Assembly (NCBI RefSeq): GCF_001613165.1
Contig: NZ_BDBV01000099.1
Span: 1-50,282 of the forward strand
Length of the DNA stretch: 50,282 nt
Origin: Nocardia mexicana NBRC 108244
GTDB lineage: Bacteria; Actinomycetota; Actinomycetes; Mycobacteriales; Mycobacteriaceae
Direction: 5' to 3'
The position numbers and the translations under genes were made by a program. The notes under the pieces are model-generated. The model had not been told where the DNA came from. It ran no database searches and saw only the letters and a list, made by a program, of their open reading frames with translations. Shown in pieces: positions 1 to 8,772 of the stretch; position 1 is the first letter of the stretch, and each line of letters begins with the position of its first letter.

Positions 1-37
1 GCGACGCCGGAGGCGGCGCCACAGATACAGTTGGTGC

Positions 38-2404
38 GTGCCGATCTCACAAACGCTCGCGAGGCTGGCTGGTGCGTGCGTCCTGGCGGCCGTGCTCATC
101 GCCGGGCTGATGTTCCCGATCGCCGGCGGTTTCGGGTATGTGTCCAACCGTGCCGCCGACGCGGTCGACAACGTCTCCGCGGAACTGGTGGAGGGCAATG
201 CGCCCGCGGTGTCGACGATGGTGGACGCCGCCGGGAACCCCATTGCCTGGCTGTACGAGCAGCGCCGCTTCGAAGTGCCCAGCGACAAGATCTCCAACGA
301 CATGAAGCTGGCGATAGTGTCCATCGAGGACCGCCGCTTCGCCGAGCACGGTGGTGTGGACTGGCAGGGCACGCTGCGCGCCTTCCTCACCAACACCTCG
401 AGCGGCGAGGTGCAGCAGGGCGCCTCCACCATCGATCAGCAGTATGTGAAGAACTTCCAGCTGCTGGTGGTGGCCAAGACGGACGCCGAACGCCGCGCCG
501 CGATCGAGACCACGCCGGCCCGCAAGCTGCGCGAGATCCGGATGGCGCTGACGCTCGAGAAGGAACTGACCAAGGACGAGATCCTCACCAGGTACCTGAA
601 TCTGGTGCCGTTCGGCAGCGGCTCCTACGGCATCCAGGACGCCGCCCAGACCTACTTCGGCGTCGACGCCAAGGATCTGCGGCCGCCGCAGGCCGCGATG
701 CTGGCGGGCATGGTGCAGAGCTCCTCGAAGCTCAACCCCTACAACAATCCGCAGGGCGTGCTGGATCGCCGCAATACCGTGCTGGACACCATGATCCAGA
801 ACATCCCCAGCCGCGCCGAGGAGTTCCGGGCCGCCAAGACCGAGCCGCTGGGCGTGCTGCCCGAGCCGAAGGGCCTGCCGCGCGGCTGCATCTCGGCGGG
901 CGACCGCGGCTTCTTCTGCGATTACGCGCTGCAGTACCTGGCCAATGCGGGCATCAGCAAGGAGCAGATCGACAAGGGCGGGTACACGATCCGCACCACC
1001 CTCGATCCGGCCGTGCAGGAGTCGGTGAAGGCCGCGGTGTCGGGGGTGACCAAACCGGATCTGGAAGACATCGCGCAGGTGACGAGCATCGTCGGCACCG
1101 GGCAGGATGCGCATCCGGTACTGGCCATGGCCTCCAGTCGCACGTACGGGCTCAGCAGCGAGGGGCACGAGACCGTGCAGCCGCAGCCGTATTCGATGGT
1201 GGGCGACGGCGCCGGGTCGATCTTCAAACTGTTCACCACCGCCGCCGCCATGGAAAGGGGGCTGGGCATCAACGCCCAGCTGGATGTGCCGGGGTTCTTC
1301 TCGGCGAAGGGCATGGGTAACAGCGGCACGCCCGGCTGTCCGCCGGAGACGTACTGCGTCAAGAACACCGGCAACTACCGGTCGCCGATGTCGGTGACCG
1401 AGGCGCTGGCGCAGTCGCCGAACACCGCGTTCGTCAAGCTGATCCAGGACGTCGGGGTGACGCCGACCGTCGATATGGCGGTGCGCCTGGGCATGCGGTC
1501 GTACGCGGCGCCCGGCACCTCCGGCCACGGCAACCAGAGCCTGGCCGACATGGTGAAGCAGCAGAACCTCGGCTCGTTCACCCTGGGCCCGTTCGGGATA
1601 AACCCGCTGGAGCTGTCCAACGTGGCCGCGACCCTGGGCTCGGGCGGCAAGTGGTGCCCGCCCTCGCCGATCCGCGAGGTGGTCGACCGGGGCGGCAAGC
1701 AGGTGCCGCTGACCCAGCCGTCATGTGAGCAGGTGGTCGAGCCCGGCCTGGCGAATACGCTCGCCAACGCGATGAGCAAGGACGATGTCTCGGGTACCGC
1801 CGCCGGTTCGGCGCGGGCCGCCGGCTGGAGTGCGCCGCTGTCGGCGAAGACCGGTACCACGGAGAGCCACCGCTCCTCGGCGTTCCTCGGCTTCACCAAC
1901 TCGCTGGCCGGTGCGTCCTACATCTACGGCGACTCCCCCACGCCGGGCGAGATCTGCTCGTTCCCGCTGCGCAGCTGCGGTGACGGCAACCTGTTCGGCG
2001 GTAACGAACCGGCGCGCAGCTGGTTCGACGGCATCAAGCCGGTGCTGGATCGTTTCCCGCCGCCGGGCTTGCCGCCGCTGGACGACAAATACGTGCGGGG
2101 AGCGAACAATTCGCAGATTCCCGACGTGGCCGGAATGTCGGAGTCCGAGGCGCGGTCGGCCCTGATCGGCGCCGGGTTCCAGGTGTCGATGGTGACGGTG
2201 CCCGCCATCCCCGCGAAGGGCACGGTGGTCGGCACTTCGCCCAGCGGCTCGGCGATTCCGGGCGCGATGATCACGGTCAATGTCAGCGACGGCACGCAGC
2301 GCGAGGCGCCGCAGCCGGGTCCGGCGCCGCTGCCGAACATCCCGGGTCTGCCGCCGCCACCGCGGCTGCCCCCGATCCCGATTCCCATCCCGATTCCGCG
2401 CTGA
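38..2404 (+). CDS. ponA2: Bifunctional penicillin-binding protein PonA2 (class A PBP with PASTA domain)
   Basis: A class A PBP of 788 aa that polymerises and cross-links peptidoglycan outside the membrane. The N-terminal hydrophobic segment (about residues 10-30) is a membrane anchor. The GT51 glycosyltransferase signature IEDRRFAEHGGVDW places the catalytic Glu at residue 97. The transpeptidase motifs are SIFK (S394-K397), SPN (460-462) and KTGT (K604). One PASTA domain covers about residues 690-752 and is followed by a Pro-rich tail. The GTG start at 38 gives MPISQTLARLAG, which aligns with the start of mycobacterial PonA2; the frame is open upstream to the window edge, so an earlier start cannot be formally excluded. 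The next rightward gene is the metallophosphoesterase, as in the mycobacterial ponA2-Rv3683 order. Confidence 0.95.
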   Translation: MPISQTLARLAGACVLAAVLIAGLMFPIAGGFGYVSNRAADAVDNVSAELVEGNAPAVSTMVDAAGNPIAWLYEQRRFEVPSDKISNDMKLAIVSIEDRRFAEHGGVDWQGTLRAFLTNTSSGEVQQGASTIDQQYVKNFQLLVVAKTDAERRAAIETTPARKLREIRMALTLEKELTKDEILTRYLNLVPFGSGSYGIQDAAQTYFGVDAKDLRPPQAAMLAGMVQSSSKLNPYNNPQGVLDRRNTVLDTMIQNIPSRAEEFRAAKTEPLGVLPEPKGLPRGCISAGDRGFFCDYALQYLANAGISKEQIDKGGYTIRTTLDPAVQESVKAAVSGVTKPDLEDIAQVTSIVGTGQDAHPVLAMASSRTYGLSSEGHETVQPQPYSMVGDGAGSIFKLFTTAAAMERGLGINAQLDVPGFFSAKGMGNSGTPGCPPETYCVKNTGNYRSPMSVTEALAQSPNTAFVKLIQDVGVTPTVDMAVRLGMRSYAAPGTSGHGNQSLADMVKQQNLGSFTLGPFGINPLELSNVAATLGSGGKWCPPSPIREVVDRGGKQVPLTQPSCEQVVEPGLANTLANAMSKDDVSGTAAGSARAAGWSAPLSAKTGTTESHRSSAFLGFTNSLAGASYIYGDSPTPGEICSFPLRSCGDGNLFGGNEPARSWFDGIKPVLDRFPPPGLPPLDDKYVRGANNSQIPDVAGMSESEARSALIGAGFQVSMVTVPAIPAKGTVVGTSPSGSAIPGAMITVNVSDGTQREAPQPGPAPLPNIPGLPPPPRLPPIPIPIPIPR

Positions 2405-2417
2405 TCGACGGACGACC

Positions 2418-2448
2418 GGGCCCGCTACCCCTTTCGGGTAGCGGGCCC
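2418..2448. terminator. Hairpin terminator between convergent ponA2 and yqeY-like gene
   Basis: A perfect 13-bp inverted repeat (GGGCCCGCTACCC and its complement) with a 5-nt loop CTTTC, 14 bases after the ponA2 stop and before the convergent gene's stop. There is no long U tract, so it is either a GC-type bidirectional terminator or a simple insulator. Confidence 0.8.
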
Positions 2449-2510
2449 AGTTGCGTATTCGGTGCCGGACCGGCAGGGCAGCTGCGTCGCCGATGCCTCG
2501 AGCCGGGCGG

Positions 2511-2975
2511 CTAGAGGCGGGCCTTCACCGCCGCCGAGATGCGCGAGCCGTCGGCGCGACCGGCGGCCAGTCCGGTGGCGACCTTCATGACCTGGCCCAT
2601 CTGCTTCATGCCGGGCCGGGCGCCGGTTTCCTGGGCGACCTGGGCGATCGCCGTGTCGGCGACGTCGGCGACCTCCGCGTCGGTCAGCGGTGTCGGCAGG
2701 TATTCGTCGATGATCTCTTCCTCGGCCCGCTCGTTGGCGGCCAGTTCGCCACGCCCGGCCTGCTCGTAGACCACGGCCGCCTCATTGCGCTTCTTGGCCT
2801 CCTTGCCGAGCACGGCGAGCACGTCGGCATCGGTGAGTTCGCGCGCCTGCGACCCGGCGACCTCGGCGTGCTGAACGGCGGCCAGCAGCATGCGCAGGGT
2901 GTTGGTGCGCAGCGAATCCCTGGCCTTCATCGCGGTGGTGAGATCGGCACGCAGCTTCGATTTGAGTTCCGACAT
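2511..2975 (-). CDS. GatB/YqeY domain protein
   Basis: A protein of 154 aa starting MSELKSKLRADLTTAMKARD, the typical start of free-standing YqeY proteins. These are homologous to the C-terminal tRNA-binding tail of GatB of the Glu/Asp-tRNA amidotransferase, but their cellular role is not settled. The helical family pattern is present throughout (LRTNTLRMLLAAVQHAEV, then EEEIIDEYLPTPLTDAEV, then GMKQMGQVMKVATGLAAGRADG). I chose the internal ATG at 2973-2975 because the 26 codons upstream are not family-like. It lies convergent to ponA2 and divergent from the metallophosphoesterase. A YqeY gene also lies near ponA2 in mycobacteria. Confidence 0.9.
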   Translation of the reverse strand: MSELKSKLRADLTTAMKARDSLRTNTLRMLLAAVQHAEVAGSQARELTDADVLAVLGKEAKKRNEAAVVYEQAGRGELAANERAEEEIIDEYLPTPLTDAEVADVADTAIAQVAQETGARPGMKQMGQVMKVATGLAAGRADGSRISAAVKARL

Positions 2976-3091
2976 GCGCTCACGGTAGCCCGAAGATGGT
3001 GTGGGAGCCGCTGGATTTACGCCACGCCCAACCGTGTCCCTGTGCGGAATCACACTCGGTGTTCGTCACAGTGGTCGCCTATTCTGAGCGA

Positions 3092-4054
3092 ATGCCCGTC
3101 TTCTCGTCCCCAGTACTCCGACGAGCCGCGCTGGGCACCGCCGCAGCAGGTGCCGCCGGGATCGGATATGCCTCGCTGATCGAGCGCAACGCCTTCGTGC
3201 TGCGGGAGGCGACGCTGCCGGTGCTGCAGCCGGGGTCGGCGAGCCTACGGGTGCTACACATCAGCGATCTGCACATGACTCCCGGCCAGCGGCTCAAGCA
3301 GGCCTGGGTGCGCGAACTGGCCCGGCTGGAACCGGACCTGGTGGTCAATACCGGCGACAATCTGGCGCATCCGCGGGCGGTCCCCTCCGTCGTGCAGCCG
3401 CTGACCGAGCTGCTGTCGCGGCCGGGCATCTTCGTCTTCGGCAGCAACGACTATTTCGCGCCGGTGCCGAAGAACCCGCTGAAGTACTTCGACAAGAACC
3501 ACAAGCGTGTGCACGGGGCCCCGCTGCCCTGGCAGGATCTGCGCGCGGCGTTCACCGAGCGCGGCTGGCTGGACCTGACCCATGTGCGCCGCGACCTGGA
3601 GGTCGCCGGAATCAAGATCTCCACCGCCGGCGTCGACGATCCGCACCTGAAGCGCGACCGCTACGACACCGTGGCGGGCAGCCCCAATCCGCTGGCGGAA
3701 CTGAGCATCGGACTCACCCATTCGCCGGAGCCGCGGGTGCTGGACCGCTTCGCCACCGACGGCTACGACCTGGTGCTGGCCGGACACACCCACGGCGGGC
3801 AGCTGTGCCTGCCGGGCTTCGGCGCTCTGGTCACCAACTGCGGCATCGATCGTTCCCGCGTGAAGGGCGCCTCCCGCTGGGGCGCCCACACCCGGCTGCA
3901 CGTGTCCGCGGGCCTGGGCACCTCGCCCTGGGCGCCCTACCGTTTCTGCTGCCGCCCGGAGGCGACGCTGCTGACCCTGGTCGCGGGTCCGCCCGAGCGC
4001 CCGATTACCGACACCGGCCACGGGGTATCGGAATCGGAGGCGGTTGCGCGCTAG
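3092..4054 (+). CDS. Membrane-anchored or exported metallophosphoesterase (Rv3683-like)
   Basis: A 320-aa calcineurin-like phosphoesterase. The two-metal-site motifs appear in order: HISDLHM (D-x-H), NTGDN (G-D), GSNDY (G-N-D/H position), an LTHSPEP histidine, and AGHTHGGQL (G-H-x-H). The N-terminus has an Arg pair and a short hydrophobic Ala/Gly stretch (RRAALGTAAAGAAGIGYASL), consistent with a Tat-like signal or membrane anchor, so it probably acts at the membrane or outside it. I use the ATG at 3092 because the longer frame from 2996 starts inside the divergent promoter region. Homologues lie next to ponA2 in mycobacteria, suggesting a cell-envelope role. The substrate is unknown. Confidence 0.88.
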   Translation: MPVFSSPVLRRAALGTAAAGAAGIGYASLIERNAFVLREATLPVLQPGSASLRVLHISDLHMTPGQRLKQAWVRELARLEPDLVVNTGDNLAHPRAVPSVVQPLTELLSRPGIFVFGSNDYFAPVPKNPLKYFDKNHKRVHGAPLPWQDLRAAFTERGWLDLTHVRRDLEVAGIKISTAGVDDPHLKRDRYDTVAGSPNPLAELSIGLTHSPEPRVLDRFATDGYDLVLAGHTHGGQLCLPGFGALVTNCGIDRSRVKGASRWGAHTRLHVSAGLGTSPWAPYRFCCRPEATLLTLVAGPPERPITDTGHGVSESEAVAR

Positions 4055-4093
4055 GGTGACGCGCCGAGCGGAACTCCAGGCAGGGGACGAGGG

Positions 4094-5722
4094 TTGAACA
4101 GCGGGTTCGAACAGCGGCCGAACGATCCGAATGCGGTGAGCGGACCCGGCACTCGGCCACCGGCCGGTCGATCCGACATTCCACGGCCGGACCCCGCCCG
4201 CACCGAGGCGATCAGGCAGGGGGTCGAGCCCCCGCGCTCACCTGTCGCCCCCCGCGACGACTCCGCGCGCACCGAGGCGATCAGGCAGGTTCCGGATTCC
4301 GGGCGGTCGCCGTCGTCTCCGGGAAACCCCCGTGACGATGCGGCGCAGACCGAGGCGATACCGCATATCGACCGAGTTCCGCGGGAGCCGGAGGCCGATC
4401 GAGCGCACGCGGCGAATCCGCCCGGGCAGCAATCGAATGCGGGGACCGGCTGCCCGGCATCCTCCTCCGGCCCGCCCGCGGAGGACGAGACGGCGCAGAC
4501 GGAGGCGATCAGGCGCACCGACCCCCTTGCCGGGATACACGATCCAGGCAGCGAAGGGCCGACGAATCCAGCTGCGGCGCAACCCGATATCGGATTTCGC
4601 CCGGGTGGACCGGCGGAATCCGGTTCGGCGTTACCGGGTCCGGCCTGGCAGGACTGGGCGCAGCCCGGCGCGGGGCCGGACGCCTTGCTGCCGCCGGAAT
4701 CTTTTCCGCAGCATCCCACTTCGCCACGGGCCACTCCGTGGCAACAGAACAGCCGTACGAATCCCGTTGCGCAGCAACCACTGTCACCGCCGGGATCGGC
4801 CAGGACCGGGCCGCCGCAGCTCGAACAACCCTGGCACTTCGGCCCTCCCGCGGAAACATCTGCCCCACAACAGAATCCGGCGTGGGGTCCGGGTGGACCC
4901 AAACATCCGCCGACGTCCACCTACGAGATCCCGCCGTTCGATTCCCTGCGGGCCGCCCCCACCCGGCGCAACCGTATGCCGTGGGTGTTCGCCGGTGTCG
5001 GCGCGGCGGTCGTCGTGGCCCTCGCCGTGACCGTGGCGCTGATCGTGGCCGGGAAGAATTCGCCCGATTCCGGTTCGACGGCGGGCGGCCCCTCGATGGT
5101 GAGCGCCCTCACCACCGGTAAGGGCACCCCCGCCCCGAGCAAGCCCCCGGCGACCAAGCCGGCGCCGAGCGGTGCCGCGGTCGCGCCGCTGGTCCCGGGT
5201 TACCAGGTGGTGGCCATCCCCGAGCGCGGCGCGGCCTACGACGCGCCACCGGAGTGGAAGATCGACCCGCGCGGCACGGCCGTGTGGGGTCATCCGCCGG
5301 AGGCGGTGGAGATCGCCGGGCTGACGCAGGACGGCAAGGACTACTGTCAGCCGCGCTACACCCGCACCAACACCTTCCTGACGATGTCGCCGCAGGCCGA
5401 ACCGGCCGCCGCCGCCGCTGATGTCGGGACCCGAATGGCCAAGGTCGGCTGGCCCTCGGTCGCGGCCGCCACCCCCGGCCCGGCCGAGAACCTCACCTCG
5501 CTGGACGGCCAGCTGCAGGGAGCATTCGTCGAGACCACCGGCAACGCCCCGCCGCCCGCCCCCGGCTGCGCCGCGACCTTCTCGGTCTTCACGTTCGCCT
5601 TCCCGAGCGAGAACGGCAACTTCGTGATGACCATCGCCGCCGACACCGGCGTCCCCCAGGCCGTGGACAAGGCGACCGCCAAGCAGGTCCTGGCCAGCAT
5701 CCGCCCCCTCCCGGACCGGTGA
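4094..5722 (+). CDS. Pro-rich single-pass membrane protein with four TEAI motifs and an extracellular C-terminal domain
   Basis: A 542-aa protein with three parts. A low-complexity cytoplasmic region of about 290 residues, rich in Pro, Gly, Arg and Gln, is followed by one transmembrane segment (WVFAGVGAAVVVALAVTVAL, roughly residues 296-318). A folded extracellular domain of about 190 residues contains three conserved-looking Cys. The cytoplasmic part repeats (R/Q)TEAI four times, with Thr at 37, 60, 86 and 136, each time in an acidic or Ala-rich context such as DSARTEAIRQ. The start is a TTG preceded by a GGGGACGAGGG ribosome-binding region. The gene lies 39 bp after the phosphoesterase and may be cotranscribed. 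The C-terminal domain resembles an uncharacterised domain found in actinobacterial lipoproteins and membrane proteins. No enzymatic motif is visible. Confidence 0.8.
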   Translation: MNSGFEQRPNDPNAVSGPGTRPPAGRSDIPRPDPARTEAIRQGVEPPRSPVAPRDDSARTEAIRQVPDSGRSPSSPGNPRDDAAQTEAIPHIDRVPREPEADRAHAANPPGQQSNAGTGCPASSSGPPAEDETAQTEAIRRTDPLAGIHDPGSEGPTNPAAAQPDIGFRPGGPAESGSALPGPAWQDWAQPGAGPDALLPPESFPQHPTSPRATPWQQNSRTNPVAQQPLSPPGSARTGPPQLEQPWHFGPPAETSAPQQNPAWGPGGPKHPPTSTYEIPPFDSLRAAPTRRNRMPWVFAGVGAAVVVALAVTVALIVAGKNSPDSGSTAGGPSMVSALTTGKGTPAPSKPPATKPAPSGAAVAPLVPGYQVVAIPERGAAYDAPPEWKIDPRGTAVWGHPPEAVEIAGLTQDGKDYCQPRYTRTNTFLTMSPQAEPAAAAADVGTRMAKVGWPSVAAATPGPAENLTSLDGQLQGAFVETTGNAPPPAPGCAATFSVFTFAFPSENGNFVMTIAADTGVPQAVDKATAKQVLASIRPLPDR

Positions 5723-5778
5723 CCAGCCGATTTAACGTCCGCGCCGCCCCTGCTGTAAGCTACGACAGGTTCTCATCA

Positions 5779-5853
<75 letters not shown>

Positions 5854-5874
5854 TCGTGTGTGGAGACACGACAG

Positions 5875-5902
5875 GGCCCCTGACCAGAAATGGTCGGGGG
5901 CC
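5875..5902 (+). terminator. Hairpin terminator downstream of tRNA-Pro
   Basis: A 12-bp stem (GGCCCCTGACCA pairing with TGGTCGGGGGCC, one G-U wobble) with a GAAA tetraloop, followed by TT. It lies 22 bp after the tRNA and before the convergent aldehyde dehydrogenase stop. Confidence 0.8.
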
Positions 5903-5994
5903 TTACTCGTTCTCGCATCGGGCACGCCGCCGCGATGGCCCGGGCGCTCGAGGCCCGGCCATCGCGTGATTGCGGCAGCTGGATGCGGTGTGGC

Positions 5995-7593
5995 TCAGCG
6001 GATTCGGAGTTTGCGCATGAGGCGGAGGGTGAGGAGGGTGGTCTTCAGCTGCTTGTCGTAGGGCATGCCTGCGCGGGCGGCCAGGACCTGCTTCTTCTGG
6101 ACGCCCACGTTGATGGTGTCGGTGTACTTGAGCAGGCCCGCGTCGCCGTGGCGGGTGCCGACGCCGGACTGCTTCACGCCGCCGGACGGGGTGACCTTGG
6201 CCGAGTAGGTGGCCACGAAGCCGTCGTTGATGTTGATGTTGCCCGCCTCGAGCTTGTCGGCGATTCGGTTGGCGCGCTCCAGGTTCCGGCTCCACACGCT
6301 GGCATTGAGGCCGTAGGTGGTGGCGTTGGCCTGCTGGATCGCCTCCTGCTCGTCGGAGTAGCGGTACACCGTCACCACGGGGCCGAAGGTTTCCATGGTG
6401 GCGTGCGTCATGTCCGAGGTGACGCCGGTCAGCACGGTCGGCTCGTAGAAGGCCGGTCCGAGATCCGGACGCGCCTTTCCGCCGGTCAGCACGGTCGCGC
6501 CCTTGGACCGGGCATCCTCCACATGCGAGGCGACCCGCTCCATCTGATCGACCGACACCAGCGAGCCGAACTCCGGCGCGTAGTCGTAGGAGGCGCCCGC
6601 TGTGGCGCCCAATTCCTCTGCGGCGGCGACGAATCGGCGGAGGAACTCGTCGTAGATCCGATCGTGGACGTAGATGCGCTCGATATGCATGCACGCCTGA
6701 CCCGAGTTGCCGTATACGGCGAAGACGGTGCTGGGTATGACCTCGTCGAGGTTCGCGTCGTCGAGGACGATCATCGGATTCTTGCCGCCCAACTCCAGGC
6801 TGCAGCCGATCAGGTGGCGCCCGGCCTGCTCGCCGATCGTGCGGCCGGTGGCGGTGGAGCCGGTGAACATGACGTAGTCGGAGTTCTCGATCAGCGTCGG
6901 CCCGACGTCCGGCCCGGTCCCGCAGACCACCTGCACCAGACCGCGCGGCAGCCCCGCCTTGTGCAGCAGTTCCACCCCGAGCAGCGTGCACAGCGCGGTC
7001 TTGTTGTCCGGCTTGAGCACCACGCCGTTGCCCGCGATGAGCGCCGGAGTCGAGTCCGACATCGAGATGGCGAACGGGAAGTTCCAGGGGGCGATCACCG
7101 CGACCACACCCTTGGGCCGATGCTGCTCGGTCGAGGTGGTGATGAACGGCATCGCCCCGCCGCGCCGCTCCGGCTTCAGCACCTTCTCGGCCGTCTTGAG
7201 GTAATGGCTGATCACCATGGGCGGATCGCACGATTCCTCGATCGCCATGCGCCGGGTCTTCCCACAGCCGATCTGGATCAGATCGGCGATGGTCTCGATC
7301 TCGGACAGGATCAGCTCGTGCGCGCGCTCGAACACGGCCAGCCGCTTCGACACCGGCCAGCTCGCCCACTCCCGCTGTGCGGCACGGGCATTCGCGGCCG
7401 CGGCGGCGACGTCCTCCGGCGAGGACTGCGGCAGCTCGCCGACGACGGCACCGGTGTACACCTCGATCATCTCGTACGGTTCGCGCTTCTCCCCGGCGGT
7501 GCCCGCGGTCACCATCGCGGTCAGCCGGTCGATGAGCGTCTTCGTGATCCGCGGCGGCAACGTGGTCGCGCCGCTGTGCGTAGTTGTCTCCAT
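5995..7593 (-). CDS. NAD(P)-dependent aldehyde dehydrogenase, succinate-semialdehyde dehydrogenase (GabD2)-like
   Basis: A 532-aa ALDH-superfamily protein that oxidises an aldehyde to an acid in the cytosol. The Rossmann-side motif is APWNFPFAISM, the general-base Glu lies in LELGGKNP, and the nucleophile Cys lies in GNSGQACMHIERIYV. The C-terminal TYSAKVTPSGGVKQSGVGTR region is intact. Overall pattern and length resemble mycobacterial GabD2-type succinate-semialdehyde dehydrogenases, though the physiological substrate could be another aldehyde. I chose the ATG at 7591-7593, which has a GGGAGAT ribosome-binding site, over a start 14 codons upstream. It is divergent from echA19, and a KstR-like box lies between them, which suggests co-regulation with sterol catabolism. 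Confidence 0.88.
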   Translation of the reverse strand: METTTHSGATTLPPRITKTLIDRLTAMVTAGTAGEKREPYEMIEVYTGAVVGELPQSSPEDVAAAAANARAAQREWASWPVSKRLAVFERAHELILSEIETIADLIQIGCGKTRRMAIEESCDPPMVISHYLKTAEKVLKPERRGGAMPFITTSTEQHRPKGVVAVIAPWNFPFAISMSDSTPALIAGNGVVLKPDNKTALCTLLGVELLHKAGLPRGLVQVVCGTGPDVGPTLIENSDYVMFTGSTATGRTIGEQAGRHLIGCSLELGGKNPMIVLDDANLDEVIPSTVFAVYGNSGQACMHIERIYVHDRIYDEFLRRFVAAAEELGATAGASYDYAPEFGSLVSVDQMERVASHVEDARSKGATVLTGGKARPDLGPAFYEPTVLTGVTSDMTHATMETFGPVVTVYRYSDEQEAIQQANATTYGLNASVWSRNLERANRIADKLEAGNININDGFVATYSAKVTPSGGVKQSGVGTRHGDAGLLKYTDTINVGVQKKQVLAARAGMPYDKQLKTTLLTLRLMRKLRIR

Positions 7594-7644
7594 CAGGATC
7601 TCCCTAACTTGCCGCCCCGTGACGGCGGTCACCATGCTCCAAAC

Positions 7645-7658
7645 TAGAACACGTTATT
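7645..7658. promoter_or_regulatory. Candidate KstR operator, aldehyde dehydrogenase/echA19 intergenic region
   Basis: TAGAACACGTTATT matches the published KstR consensus TnnAACnnGTTnnA at every fixed position except the last. It lies in the 136-bp divergent region, 52 bp before the dehydrogenase start and 72 bp before echA19, so it could control both. Confidence 0.7.
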
Positions 7659-7729
7659 GTTATGGACAATGTTGAGGGGTAACTTCGTCCCCGATACGCA
7701 GGCAGAGCCAGGACGAAAGAGGGTCGGCG

Positions 7730-8551
7730 ATGACGACGGCAGCCACTGAAACCGGTAGCAATACAGAACCCCACGCGCTGATCGAGCGGCGCGGCCACAC
7801 GCTCATCGTCACCATGAACCGCCCAGCGGTCCGCAACGCGCTGTCCGGCGAGATGCTGGAGCTGATGGTGCAGGCGTGGGACACCGTCGACAACGATCCG
7901 GAGATCCGCTCCTGCATCCTCACCGGTGCGGGCGGCGCGTTCTGCGCCGGTGCGGACCTGAAGGCGATGACCAAGCAGGATCCGGGCAAGAACATGAGCG
8001 AGGGCGGCGGCTTCGACCCGACGTACATGCCCGGCCTGCTCAAGGGCCGCCGCCTCACCAAGCCGCTGATCGCCGCGGTCGAGGGCGCCGCCATCGCGGG
8101 CGGCACCGAGATCCTGCAGGGCACCGATATCCGCGTCGCCGGGGAGAGCGCGAAGTTCGGCGTCTCCGAGGCGCGCTGGAGCCTGTTCCCGATGGGCGGC
8201 TCGGCGGTCCGGCTGCCGCGGCAGATCCCGTACACGATCGCCGCGGAGATCCTGCTCACCGGGCGGCACATCCGCGCCGCCGAGGCCAAGGAGATCGGCC
8301 TGATCGGCCACGTCGTCCCCGACGGCACCGCCCTCGACAAGGCCCTGGAGCTCGCCGAGCTCATCAACGCCAACGGCCCGCTGGCGGTGCAGGCGATCTT
8401 GAAGACCATGCGCGACACCGAGGGGCTGCACGAGGAGGACGCCTTCAAGATCGACGCCAAGCTCGGGCTGGAGGTGTTCCGCAGCGCGGACGCCAAGGAG
8501 GGCCCGCGCGCGTTCGCCGAGAAGCGCAAGCCGAACTTCACCGGCCGCTGA
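7730..8551 (+). CDS. echA19: Enoyl-CoA hydratase EchA19 (sterol side-chain beta-oxidation)
   Basis: A 273-aa crotonase-fold protein. The oxyanion-hole and active-site blocks are present: CILTGAGGAFCAGADLKAMT, EGAAIAGGTEILQGTDIRVA, and ESAKFGVSEARWSLFPMGG, which carries the second Glu region. The LLKGRRLTKPLIAAVEG and AFKID..EGPRAFAEKRKPNF segments match my recollection of mycobacterial EchA19 nearly residue for residue. EchA19 hydrates enoyl-CoA intermediates with the cholesterol C8 side chain. The ATG at 7730 follows a GAGGG ribosome-binding site. A KstR-like box lies 72 bp upstream. In mycobacteria echA19 is adjacent to fadD19; here a fadD19-like gene is about 2 kb to the right. Confidence 0.92.
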   Translation: MTTAATETGSNTEPHALIERRGHTLIVTMNRPAVRNALSGEMLELMVQAWDTVDNDPEIRSCILTGAGGAFCAGADLKAMTKQDPGKNMSEGGGFDPTYMPGLLKGRRLTKPLIAAVEGAAIAGGTEILQGTDIRVAGESAKFGVSEARWSLFPMGGSAVRLPRQIPYTIAAEILLTGRHIRAAEAKEIGLIGHVVPDGTALDKALELAELINANGPLAVQAILKTMRDTEGLHEEDAFKIDAKLGLEVFRSADAKEGPRAFAEKRKPNFTGR

Positions 8552-8571
8552 CCCGCGGCGGCCGCGATGCC

Positions 8572-8595
8572 CCGGCCGGGAATGCTCCCGGCCGG
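8572..8595. terminator. Hairpin terminator after echA19
   Basis: A perfect 10-bp stem (CCGGCCGGGA / TCCCGGCCGG) with an ATGC loop, 20 bp after the echA19 stop. No U tract. Confidence 0.7.
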
Positions 8596-8607
8596 CGCAC
8601 CTGTTCC

Positions 8608-8772
8608 GAGACGGACCGAAAGTCACCTTCATTCGGTGGGCGAATACCGGACGAGTTGCGACTCTCCCGAGGCCAGACCGACTGGGGCACATATTCATTC
8701 GGTGGGCAATTCCCGAATGAATGTGACACTCACGAGACGAGACCAGCTGGGGGACAGATTCATTCGCCGCGC
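8608..8772. repeat. About 65-bp degenerate tandem repeat reaching into the 3' end of the SDR gene
   Basis: Three imperfect units share a GAGRC..AGACC..CTGGGG..ACA..TTCATTCG core. The TCATTCG block recurs at 8629, 8695 and 8760. The last copy is the stop codon and final Glu codon of the leftward SDR gene (GAA TGA on the minus strand), so the array appears anchored in the gene's 3' terminus. Apart from these repeats I see nothing in the 208-bp gap. Confidence 0.65.

Noticed and set aside
5890..7647. A 585-codon plus-strand frame opposite the aldehyde dehydrogenase
   Set aside because: The translation is shadow-like (His/Asp/Gly-rich), and the opposite strand carries a complete ALDH.
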